Source: JAGVPT01 sp049578505
Lineage (GTDB): Bacteria; Bacteroidota; Ignavibacteria; UBA10030; UBA8401
NCBI GenBank assembly: GCA_049578505.1
Contig: JBAUMC010000039.1
Location: 101,027-165,026 of the forward strand
DNA length: 64,000 nt
Direction: 5' to 3'
The position numbers were made by a program, and so were the translations under genes. Under the pieces are notes generated by a model that saw only the letters and a list, made by a program, of their open reading frames with translations, had not been told where the DNA came from and made no database searches. This document shows, one piece after another, positions 9,382 through 17,201 of the stretch (its first letter is position 1; each line of letters starts with the position of its first letter).

Positions 9382-9394
9382 GAGGAGCCGGCAA

Positions 9395-10240
9395 ATGAAA
9401 ATAATCCTGTCGTTATGTGTCGGTCTTTCTTCCGTATTTGCTCAATCCGATTCTACATCACTACAGCTCGCGCAAAAGGAACGGGAATTTTCTGAGACGG
9501 CCGCGGTGAAAGGGATCAAAAGCGCATTCCTTGCCTTTTTCGATGACAATTGCGTTTCGTTTTATCCGAAGCCGGTTAACGGTAAACAGGCGATGGCAGC
9601 AGAGCCCGAAACGCCGGGATTGTTGAGCTGGTCTCCATCGTTCGTTGAAGTTTCCGCATCGGAAGATTTTGGATTCACAACCGGACCGTCTGAGTATCGT
9701 GCCGGCGGAGTTACAGACTCGGTGGCTTACTATGCACATTTCGTATCTGTCTGGAAGAAAAATGACGCCGGAGACTGGCACGTCATTTTGGATGTAGGAA
9801 GCGGTTATCCGAAGGATGAAAAGAAAGAGGAGAAGTTTATCGCGAAAGAACTCTCGTTCGCCGGCACGAAGAAGCCAGTTCCAGTTGTGTCGGGCCGCTT
9901 AGAAATGCTGGCCGCAGATACAGCTTTCTCTGACCTTATGCAGGCGAAAGGGGGCGGCCCGGCGTTGCTGAGATATGCTTCCGAAGATGTGATGGTGTAT
10001 AGGAAAGGTTTATTTCCAGTGAGGGGAAAGACCAGCGGGCTAGAACTTGTAAAAAATGAAAAGCCGCTCTCCTCCAGTTATTATGCTGGAAACGTTTCGT
10101 CTGCAGGAGACCTCGGATTTACCTACGGTATTGCAGTCGGGGCTGCGTCAGACACAAGCACTTACGTTCGCATCTGGAGAAAAGATCAAACGTGGGAGGT
10201 CCTGGTAGATGTTTTGAAACCATGGCCGATGACGAAGTAG
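9395..10240 (+). CDS. secreted protein with two DUF4440/SnoaL-like repeats
   Basis: A 281-residue protein with a signal peptide (MKIILSLCVGLSSVFAQ, cleavage after Ala near 16). The two halves (about 18-145 and 165-281) share a pattern of an N-terminal helix, a 'VSFYPKP/VMVYRKGLFPVRGK' strand, an 'FGFTTG/LGFTYG' strand and a 'W-x-V-x-x-D-V' end, as in NTF2-like DUF4440 proteins. An in-frame ATG at 9362 lies inside ddl, and 9395 is preferred because of the GGAG before it and the signal peptide. No catalytic residues are assignable; ligand or function unknown. Confidence 0.8.
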   Translation: MKIILSLCVGLSSVFAQSDSTSLQLAQKEREFSETAAVKGIKSAFLAFFDDNCVSFYPKPVNGKQAMAAEPETPGLLSWSPSFVEVSASEDFGFTTGPSEYRAGGVTDSVAYYAHFVSVWKKNDAGDWHVILDVGSGYPKDEKKEEKFIAKELSFAGTKKPVPVVSGRLEMLAADTAFSDLMQAKGGGPALLRYASEDVMVYRKGLFPVRGKTSGLELVKNEKPLSSSYYAGNVSSAGDLGFTYGIAVGAASDTSTYVRIWRKDQTWEVLVDVLKPWPMTK

Positions 10241-10241
10241 A

Positions 10242-10264
10242 TAAACCGCGCCACGGATGCGGTT
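10242..10264. terminator. terminator between convergent genes
   Basis: Stem AAACCGC/GCGGTTT with a 9-base loop, followed by TTATTG on the plus strand. It lies exactly between two converging genes and may serve both. Confidence 0.55.
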
Positions 10265-10271
10265 TTATTGT

Positions 10272-11537
10272 TCAGATTCTCTGCAAACATACCATTATCT
10301 CTACTTCGCTCGTTCCGGGGAACATATCGAAAGGAACAGCTCGTATAATTTTATATCCCTCCTTCGTCCATCGCTCCAACTCTGTCGGCATGAGGTCGAT
10401 ATTGCAAAAAATATGAAGCACACGCTTCACGTTCTTTGCCGCGATTATTTCAACGACGCCCGGTTTGGTTCCATTGCGGGGCGGGTCGAGGATGACATTG
10501 TCGATCTTGCGTTGAGAAGAGAAGATGTGTTCCAGGCTTTCTTCGTTGATATCGCTCTCGAGATATTTGCAATTCGAGATTTTTAATCTTTCCGCATTCT
10601 TCTTTGCGTCACGGACCGAATCGCGGGAGAGTTCAATGCCGGTCGCGCTCTCGACGGAGTCTGCCAAGCTCAGGGAGAAGAGCCCGTAGCCGCAATAGAG
10701 GTCAAAGAGGCGGTCTGTTCCTTTCAAGTCCAAAAGTTCTTTCAGCGTTCTCACGACCACTTCAACGATCGAAAGGTTCGTCTGCGAAAACGAAAGAGGA
10801 GAATAGAGAAATTTCCTCGCACCGACCTTCTGGAAGATTTCGCCTACGCCAAAAATTTTCTGCAATTGAGTTCTTTGATTTTTTTGATGCTGCGGCATGT
10901 AATACCGGGATCGCTTCTCATCGACGATGACAAATACGCCGATGATATTTTTCACAGTCCCAGTGAGATGTTTCGAGAGACGGTTGACAAATTGCCTCAG
11001 GCCCGAATCAAACGACGACAAGTTTAGCATAACCGTGAACTCGTTGTAGTTTCCTTTAACGATAACGTAATTCATCGCCTGCGCCACGTCCTTGAATTCC
11101 CTTTTATTCACGTAGGCCTGAATACAACGGTATATCTCTGAGTGAGCTTCCGGTTCGATCATACATTTGCCCACCTGGACCGGACTCATTCTCGACGATT
11201 CCTCTTCTGTTCCTATCAATCCCAATTGCACTGACCCGTTCGAAGAGAAGGTTTTCCGCTTTGTCACAGTTCTATAATTTCTTCCCAACGGAGACGGTAT
11301 TAATGATTCGAGCTTTACATCGTAGCCTCGCTTATTCCAAAATTCCTGCAATGCGACGTTCTTTACTTCATATTCAACATCGTAGTTGATTTTATGCGCC
11401 GCGCAAAGAGTACACACCTTGCCCGAAGGATTTTGGCATTCCCCGCGGTTCAACTGCCGTTGCGGCAACGGCGTGATAGCATTTGAGAGGAAATCTCCGA
11501 ACAGAGGTCTGGAATCACGAGCTGTTTCGATATTCAT
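10272..11537 (-). CDS. TrmA/RlmD-family RNA (uracil-5-)-methyltransferase
   Basis: A SAM-dependent enzyme that methylates C5 of uracil in rRNA or tRNA; 421 residues. The SAM motif is LFDLYCGYGLFSLSL and the substrate motif is DPPRNGTKPG. The catalytic nucleophile is probably the Cys of HIFCN, and the C-terminal base is the Glu of TSEVE. Cysteines at C-x7-C-x2-C near residue 34-45 (CQNPSGKVCTLC) plus the later Cys of QVGKCMIEP could hold an Fe-S cluster as in RlmD. Only 33 residues precede the first of these, so the usual TRAM domain is missing. The usual TGHxE end motif reads TSEVE. The exact target base is not predictable. Confidence 0.85.
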   Translation of the reverse strand: MNIETARDSRPLFGDFLSNAITPLPQRQLNRGECQNPSGKVCTLCAAHKINYDVEYEVKNVALQEFWNKRGYDVKLESLIPSPLGRNYRTVTKRKTFSSNGSVQLGLIGTEEESSRMSPVQVGKCMIEPEAHSEIYRCIQAYVNKREFKDVAQAMNYVIVKGNYNEFTVMLNLSSFDSGLRQFVNRLSKHLTGTVKNIIGVFVIVDEKRSRYYMPQHQKNQRTQLQKIFGVGEIFQKVGARKFLYSPLSFSQTNLSIVEVVVRTLKELLDLKGTDRLFDLYCGYGLFSLSLADSVESATGIELSRDSVRDAKKNAERLKISNCKYLESDINEESLEHIFSSQRKIDNVILDPPRNGTKPGVVEIIAAKNVKRVLHIFCNIDLMPTELERWTKEGYKIIRAVPFDMFPGTSEVEIMVCLQRI

Positions 11538-11628
11538 AGAAAGAAAGTAGGGAATAGCGACTGGAGAATCAATCGGGTGTCATTTTCATGCTTTCAACTT
11601 ACACCAATTCTTGCTACATTTCTCCTCA

Positions 11629-11973
11629 ATGGGAGCTGATTTCTTACGAAGAATAAAAAAGAAGACCGACGTTCGTCCCTTCTTCTCCAAGCTTTGGTCG
11701 AATAAAAAGCTCAGCACGATCCTTGCCGTTGCATTCGTCATTTTACTATATGTGTTGTTCAACAACCAGGGGGTCGTTCAGCGGATCAGGCTTGAGAGGG
11801 AAAAGAAGGAGATGCTCCGGAAAATCCAACAGGCAGAGGAGGAGCAAAAACAGCTTCAGGATCAATCGAAGGCGCTTGACGGCGATAAAAAGGCGATAGA
11901 AAAAGTTGCACGTGAAAAGTACGGTATGGTGCGCGAAGGGGAAAAGGTGTACCGCGTGGCACCGAAGAAATAA
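11629..11973 (+). CDS. FtsB/DivIC-like septum formation initiator
   Basis: A 114-residue bitopic protein with a basic cytoplasmic N-terminus, one transmembrane helix (about 29-46, LSTILAVAFVILLYVLF), a coiled coil of Glu/Lys/Gln heptads (about 58-95) and the terminal VAREKYGMVREGEKVYRV motif that is the hallmark of the FtsB/DivIC family. It should act with FtsL/FtsQ in the divisome. The ATG at 11629 is preferred over the upstream TTG at 11611; spacing to rarA is 49 bases. Confidence 0.87.
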   Translation: MGADFLRRIKKKTDVRPFFSKLWSNKKLSTILAVAFVILLYVLFNNQGVVQRIRLEREKKEMLRKIQQAEEEQKQLQDQSKALDGDKKAIEKVAREKYGMVREGEKVYRVAPKK

Positions 11974-12022
11974 CAACGGGCAGGTATCCCACACTGTAAA
12001 GATAATCGACCCCTATAGGTTC

Positions 12023-13354
12023 ATGGAATTATTCGAATACCCTAAACCATCAACAAAGCAAAGTGTTAGCGCCCCCCTCGCTGAACGTGTACGTCCGAAG
12101 ACCCTCGGTGAGTTCGTCGGTCAAGCACATCTGCTTGGTGAAGGGAAGCCGCTTCGCTTGATGATCGAGAGCGACGAACTTCGTTCAATTATTTTATGGG
12201 GGCCGCCGGGAACAGGAAAAACTACGCTGGCCCGCATCGTCGCAAATCAGACGCACGCTGAATTTTTTTCGCTGAACGCTGTTGCTTCAGGAGTCAAAGA
12301 AGTCCGTGAAGTGATTGCAAAAGCCGAAAAGTTCCGGAAGCAGCTTGCGAAAAGGACGGTTTTGTTTATCGACGAGATTCATCGCTTCAACAAGGCTCAG
12401 CAGGATGCACTGCTCCACTCGGTTGAAGACGGTGTTATTATTCTCATTGGCGCGACGACCGAAAACCCGTCCTTCGAAGTGATCTCGCCGTTGCTCTCGC
12501 GTGCGCGGGTCTATGTGCTTGAGCCTTTGGGAAAACTTGAACTTGAAAAAATACTCGTCCAGGCGTTGGCAGTTGATTCCATCATCACCCAAGACAAAGT
12601 GGAAATTTCGGACAAGGATTTTCTTTTTCTGCTCTCCGGCGGCGATGCGCGGATGATGCTGAACGGGCTGGAGAGTGCTTTTTACTTTGTGAAGCCCGAT
12701 GCCAAGGGTATCAGGAAAATTTCGAAACAGGTGCTCGAAGATGCGTTTCAGCGGAAGTATACTATTTACGATAAGAAGGGGGAACAGCATTACGACACCA
12801 TTTCCGCATTTATCAAAAGCATGAGGGGTTGCGACCCCGACGCCGCAATTTATTGGATGGCGCGAATGCTCGACGGCGGCGAGGACCCAAAATTTATTGC
12901 ACGAAGGATGATTGTTTTGGCTTCTGAGGACATCGGGAACGCGGACCCCTTTGCATCTGTCGTTGCGACGAATTGTTTTACGGCTGTCGATTATGTCGGC
13001 ATGCCGGAAGCGCGGATTATCTTATCACAGGCGGCGGCATATCTTGCTTCAGCGCCAAAAAGCAATGCGTCGTATGTCGCGATCGCTGAGGCGTTGGCAG
13101 ATGTCACATCGCTGCCAAACCTTCCAGTGCCCCTCCATCTTCGCAATGCTCCAACAAATCTGATGAAAGAACTCGGTTACGGCGAGGAATACAAATACGG
13201 CCACAATTTTGAAAATCATTTTGTTGAGCAGCAATATCTTCCCGATAACCTCAAGGATAAATTGTATTACCGTCCGACGGATAACGGAAAAGAAAAATCG
13301 TTGAAAGAAAGATTGGAATTATGGTGGAAGAAGAAAAGAGGAAATAATCAGTGA
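12023..13354 (+). CDS. rarA: replication-associated recombination protein A (MgsA/RarA AAA+ ATPase)
   Basis: Clamp-loader-like AAA+ ATPase that acts at stalled replication forks. The 443 residues contain LAERVRPKTLGEFVGQ, Walker A WGPPGTGKTTLA, Walker B VLFIDEIHRFNK, sensor 1 IGATTENPSFE, and the C-terminal tetramerisation region with RNAPTNLMKELGYG. The reading frame extends upstream to 11906 across the FtsB-like gene, but the family start motif MELFEYPKPS begins at 12023. Normal length for the family. Confidence 0.94.
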   Translation: MELFEYPKPSTKQSVSAPLAERVRPKTLGEFVGQAHLLGEGKPLRLMIESDELRSIILWGPPGTGKTTLARIVANQTHAEFFSLNAVASGVKEVREVIAKAEKFRKQLAKRTVLFIDEIHRFNKAQQDALLHSVEDGVIILIGATTENPSFEVISPLLSRARVYVLEPLGKLELEKILVQALAVDSIITQDKVEISDKDFLFLLSGGDARMMLNGLESAFYFVKPDAKGIRKISKQVLEDAFQRKYTIYDKKGEQHYDTISAFIKSMRGCDPDAAIYWMARMLDGGEDPKFIARRMIVLASEDIGNADPFASVVATNCFTAVDYVGMPEARIILSQAAAYLASAPKSNASYVAIAEALADVTSLPNLPVPLHLRNAPTNLMKELGYGEEYKYGHNFENHFVEQQYLPDNLKDKLYYRPTDNGKEKSLKERLELWWKKKRGNNQ

Positions 13355-13450
13355 GCAGTGAACAGTAAACAGTTAGTGACCATTTGATATGAAGTTCGGT
13401 CCACAAGCTTCGGACCACGGACTACAAACTAAGGACTACGGACCTACAAA
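13351..13450. repeat. heptamer-periodic degenerate repeat tract 1
   Basis: Two adjoining stretches with 7-base period. The first reads GTGAGCA GTGAACA GTAAACA (13351-13371) then GTTAGTG. The second runs through GGTCCAC, AAGCTTC, GGACCAC, GGACTAC, AAACTAA, GGACTAC, GGACCTA (about 13398-13446). It fills the gap between rarA and the ROK kinase gene and overlaps the rarA stop. Confidence 0.8.
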
Positions 13451-14404
13451 ATGCCTCAACTACATTACGCTGTCGGCGTCGATTTAGGCGGTACCACAAT
13501 CAAGACCGGAGTAGTAAGTTCTGCAGGGAAAATCATTGCTCAGTCAAGATATCCAACGTTCGGGGAACAGGGTCCGAAAGCTGTCGTTGCTCAAATCCGT
13601 AAATCGATCGAGGAAGTGTTAATCAAAGCAAAAGGAAAAGCTCTCCGCGGCATCGGTATTGGCGCTCCAGGCATTGTCGATGAAAAAGGAGGAATAGTAA
13701 AAGACCCCCCCAACTTTGCAGATTGGCATAACGTTGCGTTAGGAAATGCAATTGCAAAAATGTTCAAGCTCAACGTCAAAGTGGAGAACGATGCGAATGT
13801 AGCTGCGATCGCTGAAGCGAAGTTTGGCGCTGGGAAGCAGCATCCGAATTTTCTCTTCGTAATCTGGGGAACGGGAGTGGGAGGCGGGATTATCTTAAAC
13901 GGAAACATCTATCGCGGTCCCTTCGGCGGGGCGGGTGAAATCGGGCATGTGAGCATTGACTATAATGGCTTGCAGTGCAACTGCGGAGCAAGGGGATGCG
14001 TAGAAGCTTATATCGGCCAGCGGCACCTTTCACGGCGCACGGTTGACCGGTTGAAAAATTATCCCGGGTCCGCGATCCTGAAACTTGCCGGCGGAGATCC
14101 TTCCAAGGTGGAGCCGAAATATATTTCGCAAGCGGCCCTCAAAGGAGACAAACTTGCGCGTGAAATTTTCACCGAAGCCGGGACGCTCCTGGGTGTGGCT
14201 CTCGGGTCCGTCTTGAATACCATTGATTTGCGGGTGATTATCATTGGGGGGGGGATTTCTGCCGCAGGAGACTTTGTTTTCCATGCGATCAAAAAATCAG
14301 TTCAGGCGCATGTTATGAAGCCGATGCGGGAAGACATCATCGTGCTTCCGGCAAAGCTGGGAAATTCCGCAGGAATTCTCGGCGCGGCGGGGCTCGTTCT
14401 GTAA
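13451..14404 (+). CDS. ROK family sugar kinase (glucokinase-like)
   Basis: Cytosolic ATP-dependent sugar kinase, 317 residues. The phosphate motif is GVDLGGTTIKTGVV, the sugar-binding segment contains VENDANVAA with the catalytic Asp, and the ROK zinc signature is CNCGARGCVEAY with the His of GEIGHVSI. The adenosine region is IIIGGGISAAG. There is no DNA-binding extension, so it is an enzyme rather than a NagC-type repressor. Glucose is the likely substrate but N-acetylhexosamine cannot be excluded. Confidence 0.9.
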   Translation: MPQLHYAVGVDLGGTTIKTGVVSSAGKIIAQSRYPTFGEQGPKAVVAQIRKSIEEVLIKAKGKALRGIGIGAPGIVDEKGGIVKDPPNFADWHNVALGNAIAKMFKLNVKVENDANVAAIAEAKFGAGKQHPNFLFVIWGTGVGGGIILNGNIYRGPFGGAGEIGHVSIDYNGLQCNCGARGCVEAYIGQRHLSRRTVDRLKNYPGSAILKLAGGDPSKVEPKYISQAALKGDKLAREIFTEAGTLLGVALGSVLNTIDLRVIIIGGGISAAGDFVFHAIKKSVQAHVMKPMREDIIVLPAKLGNSAGILGAAGLVL

Positions 14405-14430
14405 CTACGGGATTGCACGATTGTGCAGTA

Positions 14431-17094
14431 ATGACAAAAAGAAACCAAAAACTTTCTACGATAGAGACTCTGCGATTTCACAGTTTGCATTTTGTATCTC
14501 ACCGGATTTTTCCCGCGGTTCTCCTTCTCCATCTATCGATCTACCATTCCTCTCTTGCTCAGGCTGCAGACTCCCTTGTTACCTCAAAGGTTGATACCGT
14601 AGCTCGGCAGGATACGACGAAGAAGAAGGTATCAGGGATAGATACGAGCGTCGTCTATTCGGCGATCGATTCGATCGTTTATTCGTACCCTAAAAGAGTG
14701 ATGCAGATGTACGGAAAGGGAGACGTTAAGTACCGTACGCTCGGACTGAAGTCTGAGCGCATCGACGTGAACTGGAACGATAATAATCTGGAATCGTACG
14801 GTGTGCTCGACTCATCGAAAATCGGCAAGACAGATTCGTTAAAAAAATTATACCGCGGCACGCCGGTCATGATTGACGGCGGTGAGACGTATGAGGGGTG
14901 GAAGATCGGCTACAATTTCAAATCGCAAAAAGGGCTCATCACGCTCGGACAAACAGAAATGGAGCAGAGCTATTATCATGGTGAGCAGATCAAGAAGGTC
15001 GACAAAAATATGCTGTTTATTGCCAACGGTATCTTTACGTCGTGCGACCTCGATCACCCGCACTACTTTTTTTTCAGCCCGCGAATGAGGGTGACTCTGC
15101 AAGACAAAATTGTTGCCGAGCCGATTTACCTTTATATCGCAGACGTTCCGGTATTCGCTCTGCCGTTCGGAGTCTTTCCGAGCCAGGGGGGGCGCCGTTC
15201 CGGCATCATCACTCCAACGTATGGCGAAGACGCGCTTCGCGGAAAGTACATCAGTCATCTCGGCTACTACGATGCGATCAGCGATTATACAGATTTGGCT
15301 GTTGCGGGCGATTGGTACCCTGAGGGCGGCTGGGCGGCATATTCAAGCTTTCGCTATGCAAAGAGGTACGATTTCACCGGCACACTATCGGGGAATTACT
15401 CCCGCCTGCTTATCGGCGAGCCGAGTGACTATAATCGTGAAGATCAATCGAACTATCGGGTGAATCTGACACATAGCCAGGAGTTTGATCCGACAACCCG
15501 CCTTGATGTCAACTTTACGTTCGCGAGCAACAATTCATACCAAACGAGCAATAACTACGACGACTACCTGCAGCAGCAAATTTATTCCAATGCAACACTG
15601 AACAAATCGTGGGAAGGGACAAACAACAGCATGAGTCTTAATGTCTCCAGAACTCAAGATTTAATTCTGGGGAATATCACATCGACGATCCCAACAATTA
15701 ATTTTACCCATTCGCAAAGTTACCCGTTCCGCAGTGAAAAACAATCGCGGGGGCTATCAAACGTCTCCGGCTCAGATTACAATTGGTACGAATTGATCGG
15801 CCTTAGTTACAGTGGTCAATTTATGAATGAGGATAACAAAACGGCAACAACCGACACCGTAACCTATCCGGGGGGGTTCGTCCACTATAATCGGTTGGGG
15901 GTTTCGCACAGTTTTACTCTGAACGCTTCCCCCAAAGCCGGCTATTTTACCGTTTCCCCCTCCTTCAATTACACCGAGCGATGGTACGACAAAAGCGTCA
16001 CAGTCGACAGCGTAAACCGCACTACGGACGGCCCGGTATTAAGAGATGTCAACGGATTTGACGCTGTGCGGTTTTTTAATATGGGTGTTTCCGCTTCGAC
16101 TAAGTTGTACGGTATGTTTCAGCCGCCAATTCCGGGTGTCGCCGGTTTTCGGCACACGATAACGCCGAGCCTTTCGTACAGTTATCAGCCCGATTTTTCG
16201 AAACCGGGTTGGGGATATTACGGAACGTACCGGGACACGCTCGGCAGACAAGTTTCGTACGACCGATTTCAGAAAGAGGTCTACGGCGGTGCCCCCGTGG
16301 GCGAGTCGCAGGCAATAGGTCTCAATGTCGGAAATTTGTTCGAAATGAAAACCGAAGATAAGGATTCGGTTAACAAAGGGAGCAAATACCAATTAATGAA
16401 CCTCGGGGCATCAATGTCGTACAACTTTGCGGCGGACCAATTCAAGTTGTCGGACCTTGCGCTCACTTATCGGACCGACGTCGGCCAATATCTTGGCATC
16501 AGCGGCAGCAACAATTACCGCTTTTATGATTACAGCACGCTGCTCAACCAGCGTGTCAACAAGTTATTGCTCAGCGAAGGGAAGGGGATCGCCGAACTTA
16601 CGAATTTCAATATTAGTCTTTCGACTTCACTCCATGGGGAGAAGAAAAAAAGAGAAACCGATATTCATCCTGCCGACACAACAGCAAATAGCGGAACTCA
16701 GCCGGCCTCGTTTCAGCAGAATGGTTTCCATGGCTTATACGACGAAGAGCTGCCCGATTTCAGTATTCCATGGAACCTCGGTCTGACATTCAGTTTCGCG
16801 CAAAGTCAGGAAAATCCCCTCGTCAAAAGCCGCACGGCAGATCTCAACGCTAATCTGGGGTTTAATCTGACAGAGAATTGGAAATTTTCCGCTACCGGAA
16901 GCTATGACGTTATTAACCGGCAAGTTGCAGCGCCGCGCATCACCATCGACCGGGACCTTCATTGCTGGACGATGAATTTCAGCTGGGTGCCAAGCGGAGC
17001 GCTCCAAGGCTACAGGTTCGAGCTCAAACTAAAAGCGCCGCAGCTGCAGGACATCAAGTTGACGAAACAAAGCATCAACAGCGGGTATGAATAA
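14431..17094 (+). CDS. lptD: LptD-like outer-membrane LPS assembly protein
   Basis: An 887-residue outer-membrane protein. A signal peptide (about 20-47, ending SSLAQA) leads into an OstA/LptA-like domain (about 70-180, with SYPKRVMQMYGKGDVKYRT) and then the LptD segment IADVPVFALPFGVFPSQGGRRSGIITPTYG, the Bacteroidota-type hallmark. The rest is a long beta-barrel of alternating aromatic/polar strands. It would receive LPS from the periplasmic bridge and place it in the outer leaflet. A TTG at 14413 could be used, but the ATG at 14431 gives a cleaner signal peptide. No LptE partner is visible. Confidence 0.85.
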   Translation: MTKRNQKLSTIETLRFHSLHFVSHRIFPAVLLLHLSIYHSSLAQAADSLVTSKVDTVARQDTTKKKVSGIDTSVVYSAIDSIVYSYPKRVMQMYGKGDVKYRTLGLKSERIDVNWNDNNLESYGVLDSSKIGKTDSLKKLYRGTPVMIDGGETYEGWKIGYNFKSQKGLITLGQTEMEQSYYHGEQIKKVDKNMLFIANGIFTSCDLDHPHYFFFSPRMRVTLQDKIVAEPIYLYIADVPVFALPFGVFPSQGGRRSGIITPTYGEDALRGKYISHLGYYDAISDYTDLAVAGDWYPEGGWAAYSSFRYAKRYDFTGTLSGNYSRLLIGEPSDYNREDQSNYRVNLTHSQEFDPTTRLDVNFTFASNNSYQTSNNYDDYLQQQIYSNATLNKSWEGTNNSMSLNVSRTQDLILGNITSTIPTINFTHSQSYPFRSEKQSRGLSNVSGSDYNWYELIGLSYSGQFMNEDNKTATTDTVTYPGGFVHYNRLGVSHSFTLNASPKAGYFTVSPSFNYTERWYDKSVTVDSVNRTTDGPVLRDVNGFDAVRFFNMGVSASTKLYGMFQPPIPGVAGFRHTITPSLSYSYQPDFSKPGWGYYGTYRDTLGRQVSYDRFQKEVYGGAPVGESQAIGLNVGNLFEMKTEDKDSVNKGSKYQLMNLGASMSYNFAADQFKLSDLALTYRTDVGQYLGISGSNNYRFYDYSTLLNQRVNKLLLSEGKGIAELTNFNISLSTSLHGEKKKRETDIHPADTTANSGTQPASFQQNGFHGLYDEELPDFSIPWNLGLTFSFAQSQENPLVKSRTADLNANLGFNLTENWKFSATGSYDVINRQVAAPRITIDRDLHCWTMNFSWVPSGALQGYRFELKLKAPQLQDIKLTKQSINSGYE

Positions 17095-17189
17095 GAGTGA
17101 GAAGTTAAAAGTGAAAAGTCAGAGGTAAAAGTTCTTTGGCTAATATATTTTGATTCGTAATTTTTCACTTTTAACTTTTCACTTTACAT
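17095..17189. repeat. heptamer-periodic repeat tract 2 with 16-bp inverted arms
   Basis: The left arm has 7-base units AAGTTAA AAGTGAA AAGTCAG AGGTAAA from 17102. The right arm at 17161-17189 is its complement (TTTTTCA CTTTTAA CTTTTCA CTTTACA). AAGTTAAAAGTGAAAA at 17102-17117 pairs perfectly with 17162-17177 across a 44-base loop. It lies between the lptD-like stop and the next ATG, so it could fold in the transcript. Confidence 0.8.
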
Positions 17190-17201
17190 TGACGCGATAG
17201 T

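Noticed and set aside
13351..13450. CRISPR-like array
   Set aside because: The unit is only 7 bases, with no spacers or conserved 20-50 base repeat, and no cas genes are near.
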